Assembly (NCBI RefSeq): GCF_017811175.1
Contig: NZ_JACWIJ010000002.1
Location: 434,001-498,000, forward strand
DNA length: 64,000 nt
DNA from: Melaminivora jejuensis
GTDB taxonomy: Bacteria > Pseudomonadota > Gammaproteobacteria > Burkholderiales > Burkholderiaceae_C
Direction of reading: 5' to 3'
The notes under the pieces are model-generated. The model saw only the letters and a list, made by a program, of their open reading frames with translations, had not been told where the DNA came from and ran no database searches. The translations under genes and the position numbers were made by a program. This document shows, in pieces, positions 31,693 through 40,222 of the stretch (positions are counted from its first letter, which is position 1; every line of letters begins with the position of its first letter).

Positions 31693-31901
31693 GGCGCTTC
31701 TATCTCTCTTGGTATTGGTCGAAGAAAGCCGGGGGAATGGGAGGGTGAGGTGCTGCAACCAGGCTGCCTGCCCGATGGTTGCCGCAGGCGTAGCCCCCGA
31801 CCGCAACCCGCGATTTTACCCGCAAAGGCCCTTTTCGGCCTAATCCAGCCCCGGATACTGGTTGGATATGCAGTGTTTCAGTTTGTCACGGCGCGAGGCT
31901 G

Positions 31902-32273
31902 TCAGGCCTCCAGCAGCAGCGCGGCGACCACGTGCCGGCCTTCGCCGGCCAGGATGTTGTAGGTGCGGCAGGCGGCCTGCGTGTCCATGCTTTCCACGCC
32001 AATGCGCTGGCGCATCAGGGGAGCCAGCCAGGCCGGGGCAGGAAAGCGCAGGCGGCTGCCGCTGCCGAAGACGATGACCTCCGGCTCCAGTTCGATGAGC
32101 TGCTTGAAATGCTCGGGCGTGAGGTCGGCAAAGCTGGTGCAGTGCCAGTCCAGACGCGGGCCGCGCGAGCTGAGCACGGTGCTGGCGGTGGTGCGCTCGC
32201 CATCCACGGCGATCCAGCCTGGGCCATAGGCGGTGATGGCGTTGGTCTCGAAGCGGTCGGGCTGGAATTTCAT
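31902..32273 (-). CDS. Mth938-like domain protein
   Basis: A 123-residue protein: MKFQPDRFETNAITAYGPGW, then LTPEHFKQLIELEPEVIVFG, SGSRLRFPAP and VESMDTQAACRTYNILAGEG with RHVVAALLLEA. This is the conserved pattern of the DUF498/Mth938 family (related to mitochondrial NDUFAF3). The biochemical role is unknown. It lies 209 bp upstream of the peroxiredoxin on the same strand. The gap between them holds only an AGGCC/GGCCT hairpin. Confidence 0.8.
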   Translation of the reverse strand: MKFQPDRFETNAITAYGPGWIAVDGERTTASTVLSSRGPRLDWHCTSFADLTPEHFKQLIELEPEVIVFGSGSRLRFPAPAWLAPLMRQRIGVESMDTQAACRTYNILAGEGRHVVAALLLEA

Positions 32274-32424
32274 GGCGGCGGGCGGGTGCTGGTGTCCCGC
32301 GCTGCGGCCCGGGGCAGGATGGGAACTGTGGTCAAATTATAGGTTTCGCCGGCTTTGCAGCCCGGTTGTCCGCCTTTTGTCCGTTTTTCGTCGTCCCCGG
32401 CGCCTTGCGGCGCCTCCCCCGCGC

Positions 32425-33678
32425 ATGAAGCCCATCAAGAAATCCACCAAGCTCAACAACGTTCTCTACGACGTGCGCGGCCCCATCGTGGACGCGGCGC
32501 GGCAGATGGAGGACGAGGGCCAGAAGATCATCAAGCTCAACATCGGCAACCTGGCCTCGTTCGGCTTCGACGCGCCCGAGGAAATCCAGCAGGACATGAT
32601 CCGCAACCTGCCCAACTCGGCGGGTTACTCGGACAGCAAGGGCATCTTTGCCGCGCGCAAGGCGGTGATGCACTACACCCAGGAGCAGGGCGTGGCCGGC
32701 GTGACGCTGGACGACATCTACCTGGGCAATGGCGCCAGCGACCTGATCGTCATGGCCACCAACGCGCTGCTGGACGATGGCGACGAGCTGCTGGTGCCCG
32801 CGCCCGACTACCCGCTGTGGACGGCCGCCGCCAGCCTCTCGGGCGGCAAGCCGGTGCACTACCAGTGCGACGAGGACAACGGCTGGATGCCCAACCTGGA
32901 CGACATCCGCGCCCGCATCACCCCGCGCACGCGCGGCATCGTGGTCATCAACCCGAACAACCCCACCGGCGCGCTGTACTCGGACGAGTTGCTGCTGGCC
33001 ATCGTGCAAATCGCGCGCGAGCACGAGCTGGTCATCTTCGCCGACGAGGTCTATGACAAGGTGCTGTATGACGGCGTGCGCCACACGCCCATGGCGCGCC
33101 TGTCCACCGACGTGCTGACGCTGACCTTCAACTCGCTGTCCAAGGCCTACCGCTCGTGCGGCTACCGCGCCGGCTGGATGGTGATCTCTGGCGACAAGGC
33201 TGCCGCCAGGGATTACATCGAGGGCATCAACATGCTGGCCAACATCAAGCTCGGCTCCAACGTGCCGGGCCAGTGGGCCATCCAGACCGCCCTGGGCGGC
33301 TACCAGAGCATCAACGACCTGGTCAAGCCGGGTGGCCGGCTGCGGCGCCAGCGCGACCTGGCCTACGAGCTGATCACGCAGATCCCGGGCGTCACCTGCG
33401 TCAAGCCGCGCGCGGCGCTGTACATGTTCCCGCGCCTGGATCCGGACATGTATCCGATCCAGGATGACCGCGAGTTCTTCATGCAGGTACTGCGCGCCAC
33501 GCGCGTCATGCTGGTGCAGGGCTCGGGCTTCAACTACCCGGACAACCAGCATTTCCGCATCGTCTTCCTGCCGCACGAGGACGACCTGCGCGAGGCCATT
33601 GGCCGCCTGGCCGCCTTCTTGGCCCAGTACCGCCAGCGCCATGCCCGCACAGCGGCGACTGCAGCCGTCGCAGCCTGA
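32425..33678 (+). CDS. alaA: Alanine-synthesising aminotransferase AlaA-type
   Basis: A 417-residue class I PLP aminotransferase closely resembling E. coli AlaA. Shared features are the start MKPIKKSTKLNNVLYDVRGP, IIKLNIGNLASFGFDAPEEI, YLGNGASDLIVMATNALL, VINPNNPTGALYSDELLLAI, PLP-lysine site LTFNSLSKAYRSCGYRAGWM and PGVTCVKPRAALYMFP. It transfers amino groups between glutamate and pyruvate or 2-oxo acids. It is divergent from the Mth938 gene and followed by hom after an R1 repeat. Longer upstream starts are rejected. Confidence 0.93.
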   Translation: MKPIKKSTKLNNVLYDVRGPIVDAARQMEDEGQKIIKLNIGNLASFGFDAPEEIQQDMIRNLPNSAGYSDSKGIFAARKAVMHYTQEQGVAGVTLDDIYLGNGASDLIVMATNALLDDGDELLVPAPDYPLWTAAASLSGGKPVHYQCDEDNGWMPNLDDIRARITPRTRGIVVINPNNPTGALYSDELLLAIVQIAREHELVIFADEVYDKVLYDGVRHTPMARLSTDVLTLTFNSLSKAYRSCGYRAGWMVISGDKAAARDYIEGINMLANIKLGSNVPGQWAIQTALGGYQSINDLVKPGGRLRRQRDLAYELITQIPGVTCVKPRAALYMFPRLDPDMYPIQDDREFFMQVLRATRVMLVQGSGFNYPDNQHFRIVFLPHEDDLREAIGRLAAFLAQYRQRHARTAATAAVAA

Positions 33679-33702
33679 GCGCCGCAGTACTCCAGAAACT
33701 CC

Positions 33703-33755
33703 TTTTTCGATAGCTGGAACCGCTTGTCTGACAAGGTTTTCAGCCATTTTTGACC
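33703..33755 (+). repeat. R1 dispersed repeat between alaA and hom
   Basis: Reads TTTTTCGATAGCTGGAACCG, CTTGTCTGACAAGGTTTTCA and a GCCATTTTTGACC end. It lies 11 bp before the hom ATG, so hom's ribosome-binding region abuts the repeat. Confidence 0.8.
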
Positions 33756-33766
33756 ATTAAAACCTT

Positions 33767-35101
33767 ATGAAACCCATCCAAGTAGGCCTGCTGGGCATCG
33801 GCACCGTGGGCAGCGGCGTGTTCCACGTGCTGCAGCGCAACCAGGAGGAGATCCGCCGCCGCGCTGGCCGTGGCATCCAGATCACTGCCGTGGCCGATCT
33901 GGATACGGCGCGCGCGCGCTCCATCGTGGGCGAGTCGGCGCGCGTGCTGGCCGATGGCCGCGAGCTGATTGCCGACCCGGACATCGACGTGGTGGTCGAG
34001 CTGATCGGCGGCTACGGCGTGGCGCGCACCCTGGTGCTGGAGGCGATTGCCGCCGGCAAGCATGTGGTCACGGCTAACAAGGCGCTGCTGGCCGTGCATG
34101 GCACGGAAATCTTCCAGGCGGCTGCCGAGCGCGGCGTGATCGTCGCCTTCGAGGCCTCGGTGGCCGGCGGCATCCCCATCATCAAGGCGCTGCGCGAGGG
34201 CCTGACGGCCAACCAGATCCAGTGGCTGGCCGGCATCATCAACGGCACGACCAACTTCATCCTGTCCGAGATGCGCGACAAGGGCCTGGACTTCGACGTG
34301 GTGCTCAAGGAGGCGCAGCGCCTGGGCTACGCCGAGGCTGACCCGACCTTCGACATCGAAGGGGTCGATGCCGCGCACAAGGCCACCATCATGAGCGCCA
34401 TCGCCTTCGGCGTGCCGGTGCAGTTCGACAAGGCCTATGTCGAGGGCATCACCCAGTTGTCGGCAGCCGACATCCGCTATGCCGAGCAGCTGGGCTACCG
34501 CATCAAGCTGCTGGGCATCACGCGCCGCCGCCCCGAGGGCATAGAGCTGCGCGTCCACCCCAGTCTGGTGCCGGCCAAACGCCTGATCGCCAATGTCGAG
34601 GGCGCCATGAACGCCGTGGTGGTGCATGGCGACGCCGTGGGCACGACGCTGTACTACGGCAAGGGCGCGGGCAGCGAACCCACGGCCAGCGCGGTGATTG
34701 CCGACCTGGTGGACATCGCCCGCCTGGAGGGCGCCGACGCCGCGCACCGCGTGCCGCCGCTGGCCTTCCAGAGCCACACCCTGGCGACGGCGGGCAGCGC
34801 GCTGCCGGTGCTGCCCATGAGCGAGGTCGTGACCAGCTACTACCTGCGCGCCCGCGTGGCCGACGAGGCCGGCGTGCTGGCCAAAATCACTGGCGTGCTG
34901 GCCAATGCCGGCATCAGCATCGACGCCGTGCTGCAGCGCGAGGCCGACGAGGTCGGTGGCGAAGGCTCGACCCAGACCGACGTCATCATCCTGACCCACG
35001 ACACGCGCGAGGGCGACATGGACGCCGCGCTGGCGCAGATCCAGCAGCTGCCCACGGTGCTGGCGCCGATCACGCGCATCCGCAAGGAAGAGCTGAACTG
35101 A
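33767..35101 (+). CDS. hom: Homoserine dehydrogenase
   Basis: Reduces aspartate semialdehyde to homoserine. The 444-residue monofunctional form has the NAD(P) fold (KPIQVGLLGIGTVGSGVFHV), VVTANKALLAVHG, the catalytic region LAGIINGTTNFILSEMRDKG, LGYAEADPTFDIEGVDAAHK and a C-terminal ACT domain (TSYYLRARVADEAGVLAKIT, then ITGVLANAGISIDAVLQRE). The gene follows alaA. A toxin-antitoxin pair separates it from thrC. Confidence 0.97.
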   Translation: MKPIQVGLLGIGTVGSGVFHVLQRNQEEIRRRAGRGIQITAVADLDTARARSIVGESARVLADGRELIADPDIDVVVELIGGYGVARTLVLEAIAAGKHVVTANKALLAVHGTEIFQAAAERGVIVAFEASVAGGIPIIKALREGLTANQIQWLAGIINGTTNFILSEMRDKGLDFDVVLKEAQRLGYAEADPTFDIEGVDAAHKATIMSAIAFGVPVQFDKAYVEGITQLSAADIRYAEQLGYRIKLLGITRRRPEGIELRVHPSLVPAKRLIANVEGAMNAVVVHGDAVGTTLYYGKGAGSEPTASAVIADLVDIARLEGADAAHRVPPLAFQSHTLATAGSALPVLPMSEVVTSYYLRARVADEAGVLAKITGVLANAGISIDAVLQREADEVGGEGSTQTDVIILTHDTREGDMDAALAQIQQLPTVLAPITRIRKEELN

Positions 35102-35108
35102 GACGTTA

Positions 35109-35141
35109 AAATGGCCAGATTAGCTTGAATTCTGGCCATTT
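35109..35141. promoter_or_regulatory. 11-bp inverted-repeat operator of the Phd/VapC pair
   Basis: AAATGGCCAGA and its exact complement TCTGGCCATTT are separated by 11 bp. They lie 7 bp after the hom stop and 19 bp before the antitoxin ATG. Confidence 0.75.
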
Positions 35142-35160
35142 CACCGCGCAGGAGGCCGCC

Positions 35161-35424
35161 ATGTCCGCAGTCTGGCAAGTACAGGAAGCCAAGAACCACT
35201 TCAGCGAACTCATCGAGCGCGCCGTGAGCGAAGGCCCGCAGACCGTCACGCGCCACGGCAAGCCCGTAGTGCGGGTGGTGGCGATAGGGCGCGAGATGCC
35301 CGCCGCGCCGCCCAGGGACGATGGTTTCGTCGAGTTCCTGCTGAGCATGTCCAGGGTGGAGGGTGGCCTGCCCGAGATGCCGCGCGACACCAATTCGCGG
35401 CCACCCCTGTTTGGCGAAGACTGA
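35161..35424 (+). CDS. Phd/YefM-family antitoxin
   Basis: An 87-residue protein with the Phd/YefM N-terminal DNA-binding fold (WQVQEAKNHFSELIERAVSE, then GPQTVTRHGKPVVRVVAIGR) and a divergent C-terminal toxin-binding tail ending NSRPPLFGED. It should repress its own operon through the inverted repeat just upstream. An AGGAGG ribosome-binding site precedes the ATG; a TTG 36 bp upstream is inside the operator and rejected. The toxin gene starts 11 bp downstream. The pair is inserted between hom and thrC. Confidence 0.9.
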   Translation: MSAVWQVQEAKNHFSELIERAVSEGPQTVTRHGKPVVRVVAIGREMPAAPPRDDGFVEFLLSMSRVEGGLPEMPRDTNSRPPLFGED

Positions 35425-35435
35425 TCGAGACGCCG

Positions 35436-35861
35436 ATGCGCTGGCTGCTCGACACCTGCACGCTCTCCGAGACCGTCCGCTCGCGGCCTGACCCGGGCGT
35501 GATGGACTGGCTGCGCCGCCACGGCCACGAGGCCGCCATCTCCAGCGCCTCGTTCGGCGAAATCCACTATGGCATCGCCAGCCTGGCGCCGGGCGCCAGG
35601 CGCAACCAGCTCCAGGGCTGGGCGCTGGCGCTGGCGCAGCAGTTCGAAGACCGCATCCTGCCCACGGACGATGCCGTCTGGCGCCAGTGGGGCGAACTCA
35701 AGGCCTCGCTGTGTGCCATTGGCCGTATGCAGGACGCGCTGGATCTGGCCATCGCCGCCACCGCCCTGCACCACGGCCTGGTGCTGGTCACCCGCAACAT
35801 CCGCCATTTCCAGGACACGGGGCTGCGCCTCGTCAATCCCTGGGAAGCCCCCGCTTCTTGA
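35436..35861 (+). CDS. VapC-type PIN-domain toxin
   Basis: A 141-residue PIN ribonuclease. It has the first catalytic Asp in RWLLDTCTLSE, the Glu in SSASFGEIHYGIASL (near residue 45), and later acidic residues in GRMQDALDLAIAATALHHGL and LVTRNIRHFQDTGLRLVNPW. VapC toxins cleave specific tRNAs or rRNA; the target here is unknown. It is paired with the Phd-like antitoxin upstream and ends 8 bp before thrC. Transcription of thrC could therefore depend on the toxin-antitoxin promoter. Confidence 0.9.
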   Translation: MRWLLDTCTLSETVRSRPDPGVMDWLRRHGHEAAISSASFGEIHYGIASLAPGARRNQLQGWALALAQQFEDRILPTDDAVWRQWGELKASLCAIGRMQDALDLAIAATALHHGLVLVTRNIRHFQDTGLRLVNPWEAPAS

Positions 35862-35869
35862 GAAACCCC

Positions 35870-37330
35870 ATGCACTACCTCTCCACCCGCGGCGACGCGA
35901 CTGCGCGCAAATTCTGCGACATCCTGCTGGCCGGCCTGGCGCCCGACGGCGGCCTGTACCTGCCCGAGCACTATCCACAGATCAGCACCGAACGCCTGGG
36001 CCAGCTGCGCGCCATCTACCGCACCCAAGGCTACGCCGCGCTGGCGTTCGAGATCCTGCAGCTGTACATCGACGACATCCCGGCAGCCGACCTGCGCGCG
36101 CTGTGCGAGAAGACCTATACCGAGGACGTGTTCGGCACGCGCGAGATCGTGCCGCTGCGCCGGCTCGGCGAGGACGGCCTGTGGATCGAGGAGCTGTCCA
36201 ACGGCCCGACGCTGGCCTTCAAGGACATGGCCATGCAGCTGCTGGGCAACCTGTTTGAGTACGAACTGGCGCGCCGCAGCGAGGAGCTGAACATCCTGGG
36301 CGCCACCTCCGGCGACACCGGCAGCGCCGCCGAGTACGCCATGCGCGGCAAGCGGGGCATCCGCGTCTTCATGACCAGCCCGCACGGGCGCATGAGCCCC
36401 TTCCAGCAGGCGCAGATGTTCAGCCTGCAGGACGAGAACATCCACAACATCGCTATTCGCGGCGTGTTCGACGATTGCCAGGACATCGTCAAGGCAGTCA
36501 GCAACGACCACGCCTTCAAGGCGAGATACCGCATAGGCACCGTCAACTCGATCAACTGGGCGCGCCTCCTGGCCCAGGTGGTGTACTACTTCGCCGGCTA
36601 CTTCCAGGCTACGCAAAGCCCTCACCCCAGCCCTCTCCCAGAGGGAGAGGGAGCGATGCGCGTCAGCTTCACCGTGCCCAGCGGCAATTTCGGCAATGTC
36701 TGCGCCGGCCACGTGGCGCGGCAGATGGGCCTGCCCATTGAGCGCCTGGTCGTGGCGACCAACGAGAACGACGTGCTCGACGAGTTCTTTCGCACCGGCG
36801 TCTATCAGGTGCGCGGCGCCGAGCACACATATGAGACCTCCAGCCCTTCCATGGACATCAGCAAGGCCAGCAACTTCGAGCGCTTCGTCTTCGACTTGCT
36901 GGGGCGCGACGGCGCGGCCACGCGCGCGCTGTTCGAGCAGGTGGCGCGGGAGGGGCGCTTCGATCTGAGCGGCGACGCCCGCTTTGCCGATGCCGCCGCG
37001 CGCTTCGGCTTTGCCAGCGGCAAGAGCACGCACGCCGACCGCCTGGCCACCATCCGCGATACCTGGGAGCGCTTCGGCAGCATGATCGACACGCACACCG
37101 CCGATGGCATCAAGGTGGCGCGCGAGCAGCCGGCCAGCGCCGATGTGCCCATGATCGTGCTGGAGACGGCCCTGCCCATCAAGTTCGAGGCCACCATCGT
37201 CGAGGCCCTGGGCCGCTCGCCCGAGCGCCCGGCGCGCTTCGAGGGCATCGAAGCGCTGCCCAAGCGCGTCACGGTGCTGCCCGCCGACGTGCAGCAGGTC
37301 AAGGACTACATCGCGGCGCACTGCCAGTGA
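35870..37330 (+). CDS. thrC: Threonine synthase
   Basis: PLP enzyme converting O-phosphohomoserine to threonine; 486 residues. Conserved features are MHYLSTRGDATARKFCDILL, the PLP lysine in NGPTLAFKDMAMQLLG, ILGATSGDTGSAAEYAM and RVSFTVPSGNFGNVCAGHVA. Between YFAGYFQATQ and MRVSFTV lie about 12 residues (SPHPSPLPEGEGA) encoded by an in-frame R2 repeat at 36620-36654. The protein is otherwise intact. It lies 8 bp after the VapC gene. Confidence 0.95.
   Translation: MHYLSTRGDATARKFCDILLAGLAPDGGLYLPEHYPQISTERLGQLRAIYRTQGYAALAFEILQLYIDDIPAADLRALCEKTYTEDVFGTREIVPLRRLGEDGLWIEELSNGPTLAFKDMAMQLLGNLFEYELARRSEELNILGATSGDTGSAAEYAMRGKRGIRVFMTSPHGRMSPFQQAQMFSLQDENIHNIAIRGVFDDCQDIVKAVSNDHAFKARYRIGTVNSINWARLLAQVVYYFAGYFQATQSPHPSPLPEGEGAMRVSFTVPSGNFGNVCAGHVARQMGLPIERLVVATNENDVLDEFFRTGVYQVRGAEHTYETSSPSMDISKASNFERFVFDLLGRDGAATRALFEQVAREGRFDLSGDARFADAAARFGFASGKSTHADRLATIRDTWERFGSMIDTHTADGIKVAREQPASADVPMIVLETALPIKFEATIVEALGRSPERPARFEGIEALPKRVTVLPADVQQVKDYIAAHCQ
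36620..36654. repeat. R2 repeat inserted in frame in thrC
   Basis: CCTCACCCCAGCCCTCTCCC then AGAGGGAGAGGGAGC, with the palindrome CCCTCTCCC/GGGAGAGGG. It is translated as PHPSPLPEGEG near residue 251-262 of threonine synthase. Confidence 0.85.
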
Positions 37331-37369
37331 GGTTGGAGGGGCCGCTGTTCACCAGTGTTTTTTGAATGA

Positions 37370-37417
37370 AATCGGCCTCAAACCCTTACCTGGCAAGCGC
37401 TGACAGCTATATTTTCA
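37370..37417 (-). repeat. R1 dispersed repeat between thrC and mobB
   Basis: Minus-orientation copy (plus strand ATCGGCCTCAAACCCTTACC then TGGCAAGCGCTGACAGCTAT). It ends just before the mobB ribosome-binding site (CAGGAG). Confidence 0.85.
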
Positions 37418-37427
37418 GGAGTTAATC

Positions 37428-37991
37428 ATGAAGGTCGTGGGCTTTGTCGGCTACTCCGGCAGCGGCAAGACCACCCTGGTCGAGCAAGTCATCGCCCATC
37501 TGGTGGCACGCGGCCTGGCGGTGTCGGCCATCAAGCACGCGCACCACGGCTTTGACATCGACCGGCCCGGCAAGGACAGCTGGCGCCACCGCCAGGCCGG
37601 CGCGCGCGAGGTGCTGGTGGCCTCCGACCAGCGCCTGGCGCTGATGCGCGAATACCCGCCTGGCGAGGCGCCCGACGTGCATGAGCTGCTGGCGCGGCTC
37701 GATGCCGGCGTGGACTGGGTGCTCGTGGAGGGCTTCAAGGCCAGCGACCTGCCGCGCATCGAAGTCTGGCGCGCACCCGCTGCTGGAGAGGCCCCGCGCC
37801 CGGTGCATTACCCCGACGACGACGGCATCATCGCCGTCGCCACCAGCACGCCGCAGCACCTGCCCACGGCGCCGCGCCAGCCGGTGCTGGACTTGAACGC
37901 CCCGGCCCAGGTGGCCGAGTGGCTGCTGCGCCATGCCGCGCAACTCGACGATTGGCGCGCCCGCTGCGGTGCGCCCTGCCTGGAGGATTAA
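37428..37991 (+). CDS. mobB: Molybdopterin-guanine dinucleotide biosynthesis protein MobB
   Basis: A 187-residue P-loop GTP-binding accessory protein of molybdenum-cofactor synthesis. It begins MKVVGFVGYSGSGKTTLVEQ (Walker A). IKHAHHGFDIDRPGKDSWRH, RQAGAREVLVASDQRLAL and DWVLVEGFKASDLPRIEVWR follow, all characteristic of MobB. It is thought to help attach GMP to molybdopterin. It heads mobB-moeA-moaD, with moeA starting 4 bp after its stop. Confidence 0.95.
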   Translation: MKVVGFVGYSGSGKTTLVEQVIAHLVARGLAVSAIKHAHHGFDIDRPGKDSWRHRQAGAREVLVASDQRLALMREYPPGEAPDVHELLARLDAGVDWVLVEGFKASDLPRIEVWRAPAAGEAPRPVHYPDDDGIIAVATSTPQHLPTAPRQPVLDLNAPAQVAEWLLRHAAQLDDWRARCGAPCLED

Positions 37992-37995
37992 AGCC

Positions 37996-39252
37996 ATGAG
38001 CCGCCTGCCCCTGAAACCCCTGGACGAGGCGCTGGCCGAACTGCTGGCGCACGCGCAGCCGCTCGCTGGCGGCGAGGCCGTCTCGACCTTTGACGCCGAT
38101 GGCCGGGTGCTGCTACACGATGCCGTCTCGCCCCTGCAGGTGCCGCCGCAGGACAACAGCGCCATGGACGGCTACGCGCTGCGCTGCGCCGACGTGGCCG
38201 GGGCGGGCGCTGCGCAAGGCGCCGTGCTGGCGGTCTCGCAGCGCATCCCGGCCGGCAGCGTGGGTGCGGCGCTGCAGCCAGGCACGGCGGCGCGCATCTT
38301 CACCGGCGCACCCGTGCCCGCCGGGGCCGATGCCGTGGTCATGCAGGAGGACTGTGAGGCGCTCGCCGATGGCCGTGTGCGCGTCAACCGGTTGCCGGCT
38401 GCCGGCCAGAACATCCGCCGCGCCGGCGAGGACATTCGCCTGGGCGCCACCGTACTGGCCGCCGGCACGCGCCTGACGCCCGCCGCGCTGGGCCTGGCCG
38501 CCAGCATCGGCCTGGCGCAGCTGCAGGTGGCGCGCCGCCCGCGCGTGGCGCTGTTTTCGACTGGCGACGAGCTGGTCATGCCCGGCGCAGTGGCGCCGCA
38601 GGATATGCCGCCCGGAGCCATCTACAACAGCAACCGCTTCTTCCTGCGCGCCCTGCTGCAGCGCCTGGGCTGTGAGGTGACCGACCTGGGCATCGTGCCC
38701 GACCGGCTGGACGCCACCGTGCAGGCGCTGCGCGAGGCGGCTGCCGGGCACGACCTGATCCTGACCAGCGGCGGCGTGTCCGTGGGCGAGGAAGACCACG
38801 TCAAGCCAGCCGTGCAAAGCCTGGGTTCGCTCGACCTGTGGATGATCGCCATGAAGCCGGGCAAGCCCTTCGCCTATGGCCGGGTGCAGGCAGAGGCTGA
38901 TGCAGCAGGCGGCGGCGCGCACTTCATCGGTCTGCCGGGCAACCCGGTGTCCAGCCTGATCACCTTCTGCGTGCTGGTGCGGCCCTTCCTGCTGCGGCTG
39001 CAGGGGGTGGTCGATGTTGCTCCTAAAATCGTAGCTGCTCGCGCTGATTTCACCTGGCTCAAGGCCGACAAACGCCGTGAATTCCTGCGCGTGCGCCTGA
39101 CGCCGGGGGGAGCGCTGGAGCTGTACGCCAACCAGGGTTCGGGCGTGCTGACCTCGACCGTCTGGGGCGATGGCCTGGTGGACAACCAGCCTGGCCAGAC
39201 CATTGCGCCCGGCGACAGCGTGTCTTTCCTGCCTTTTGCGGAGCTGCTGTGA
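37996..39252 (+). CDS. moeA: Molybdopterin molybdenumtransferase MoeA
   Basis: Inserts molybdate into adenylylated molybdopterin. The 418-residue protein shows PLQVPPQDNSAMDGYALRC near residue 50, IFTGAPVPAGADAVVMQEDC, RRAGEDIRLGATVLAAGTRL, VALFSTGDELVMPG, LILTSGGVSVGEEDHVKPAV, MIAMKPGKPFAYGRV and FIGLPGNPVSSLITFCVLV. This is the complete set of MoeA domain signatures. The bases encoding APKIVAARADF (39021-39052) resemble part of R1. The stop overlaps the GTG start of moaD. Confidence 0.97.
   Translation: MSRLPLKPLDEALAELLAHAQPLAGGEAVSTFDADGRVLLHDAVSPLQVPPQDNSAMDGYALRCADVAGAGAAQGAVLAVSQRIPAGSVGAALQPGTAARIFTGAPVPAGADAVVMQEDCEALADGRVRVNRLPAAGQNIRRAGEDIRLGATVLAAGTRLTPAALGLAASIGLAQLQVARRPRVALFSTGDELVMPGAVAPQDMPPGAIYNSNRFFLRALLQRLGCEVTDLGIVPDRLDATVQALREAAAGHDLILTSGGVSVGEEDHVKPAVQSLGSLDLWMIAMKPGKPFAYGRVQAEADAAGGGAHFIGLPGNPVSSLITFCVLVRPFLLRLQGVVDVAPKIVAARADFTWLKADKRREFLRVRLTPGGALELYANQGSGVLTSTVWGDGLVDNQPGQTIAPGDSVSFLPFAELL
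39021..39052 (+). repeat. Possible R1-derived segment inside moeA
   Basis: CTAAAATCGTAGCTGCTCGC then GCTGATTTCAC matches the left half of R1 only; it is translated in frame. It may be coincidence. Confidence 0.3.
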
Positions 39253-39542
39253 ACGAATCGACCCAGACCACCCAGACCACCAAAACCGCCAAGACCATCA
39301 CCGTGCGCTACTTCGCCTCCATCCGCGAGGCGGTGGGCAGCGGCCAGGAAACCGTGCAGACCCAGGCGGAGACGCTGGGTGCGCTGCGCGAGGAACTGAT
39401 CGCCCGGGGCGAGCCCTGGGCCAGTTGCCTGGCGCAGGGCCGCGCCGTGCGCATGGCGCTGAATCAGGACATGGCGCAGGGCGGCCAGGAACTGCCCGAT
39501 GGCGCCGAAGCGGCCTTTTTCCCGCCCGTCACGGGGGGCTGA
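39249..39542 (+). CDS. moaD: Molybdopterin synthase sulfur-carrier subunit MoaD
   Basis: A 97-residue ubiquitin-like sulfur carrier. After a Thr/Gln-rich leader (residues 3-16) come ITVRYFASIREAVGSGQETV, LGALREELIARGEPWA and LPDGAEAAFFPPVTGG, ending in the diagnostic C-terminal Gly-Gly that is thiocarboxylated. The start is GTG at 39249, overlapping the moeA stop (GTGA). It acts with MoaE, encoded about 1 kb downstream. Its 3' end overlaps an opposing hypothetical gene by 14 bp. Confidence 0.93.
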   Translation: MNESTQTTQTTKTAKTITVRYFASIREAVGSGQETVQTQAETLGALREELIARGEPWASCLAQGRAVRMALNQDMAQGGQELPDGAEAAFFPPVTGG

Positions 39543-39867
39543 TCGGGTTGAGGGGCGTGAGCGCCGGGCTGGGCCACTGCAGCAGCTCGGCCAGGCGCAG
39601 CGTGATCCAGCGGGCCTCGGCTGCGCTGACCCCGGTCTGCGGCCCGCCCGCCAGGCCGGCGTGGATGCGCTGCAGGATTTCGCCCTCCGACGGCACCTGC
39701 GTGTGGTAGAGCAGACGGGCCTGCTCGACCAGGTGGCTGGCCAGGTCTTCGCACAGCTCGTAGCGCCCGCGCAGCGTGTCCGGGCGCTCGGTCAGGCGCC
39801 CGCGCGCATCGCTGTACAGGGCCACGAAGGACGGCGGGATCAAGATCTGGTTGTCATCTTCTTGCAT
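39529..39867 (-). CDS. Conserved hypothetical protein convergent with moaD
   Basis: A 112-residue soluble protein: MQEDDNQILIPPSFVALYSD, then RGRYELCEDLASHLVEQARL, VPSEGEILQRIHAGL and SAAEARWITLRLAELLQW. The mostly helical pattern resembles short proteins found beside moaD/moaE in Comamonadaceae and sometimes labelled ATPase with chaperone activity. No P-loop or other catalytic motif is visible, so that label is not supported here. Function unknown. It ends 14 bp inside moaD on the other strand. Confidence 0.7.
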   Translation of the reverse strand: MQEDDNQILIPPSFVALYSDARGRLTERPDTLRGRYELCEDLASHLVEQARLLYHTQVPSEGEILQRIHAGLAGGPQTGVSAAEARWITLRLAELLQWPSPALTPLNPISPP

Positions 39868-39950
39868 GGGTGCATTGTCCGTGGACGGCAAGAAAAAGCG
39901 CCCGGCCAAATGGACGGGCGCTGGGTGGGGCCGCAGTGCCGGGGGCGGCG

Positions 39951-40088
39951 TTATTTCTGCTGTGTCTTGGGCGCGTCGTCGCGCATGAACAACCGCAGGA
40001 AAAACACGCCCATGCCCAGCATGAAGGCGATACCGGTGGCGGCGAACAAGCCGACTTCGGTGGTAAAGAGTTCCTGAAGCAGTCGCAT
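39951..40088 (-). CDS. Small single-span membrane protein (DUF3149-like)
   Basis: A 45-residue protein MRLLQELFTTEVGLFAATGI … AFMLGMGVFFLRLFMRDDAP with one transmembrane helix (residues 12-32) and a basic/Gln-rich end (KTQQK). The pattern matches the DUF3149 family of tiny membrane proteins. An AGGAAGG ribosome-binding site precedes this ATG, which decides it over longer starts. The function is unknown. It is upstream of, and in the same direction as, the hypothetical gene at 39529-39867. Confidence 0.75.
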   Translation of the reverse strand: MRLLQELFTTEVGLFAATGIAFMLGMGVFFLRLFMRDDAPKTQQK

Positions 40089-40222
40089 GGGGCTTTCCTT
40101 CCTCGTCTTGTTGAATGTTGGCCAGTGGGTCTGCTGGCCGTGAATAGCCATATTGCAAACCATGTTTCTAATGGCAGTCTTGAGGCAGGTCAACTCCGGC
40201 GCAGCAGCGCCCTGGCGCTCGC

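Noticed and set aside
35125..35160. TTG start extending the Phd antitoxin by 12 residues
   Set aside because: It lies inside the inverted-repeat operator, and the ATG at 35161 has a perfect AGGAGG site.
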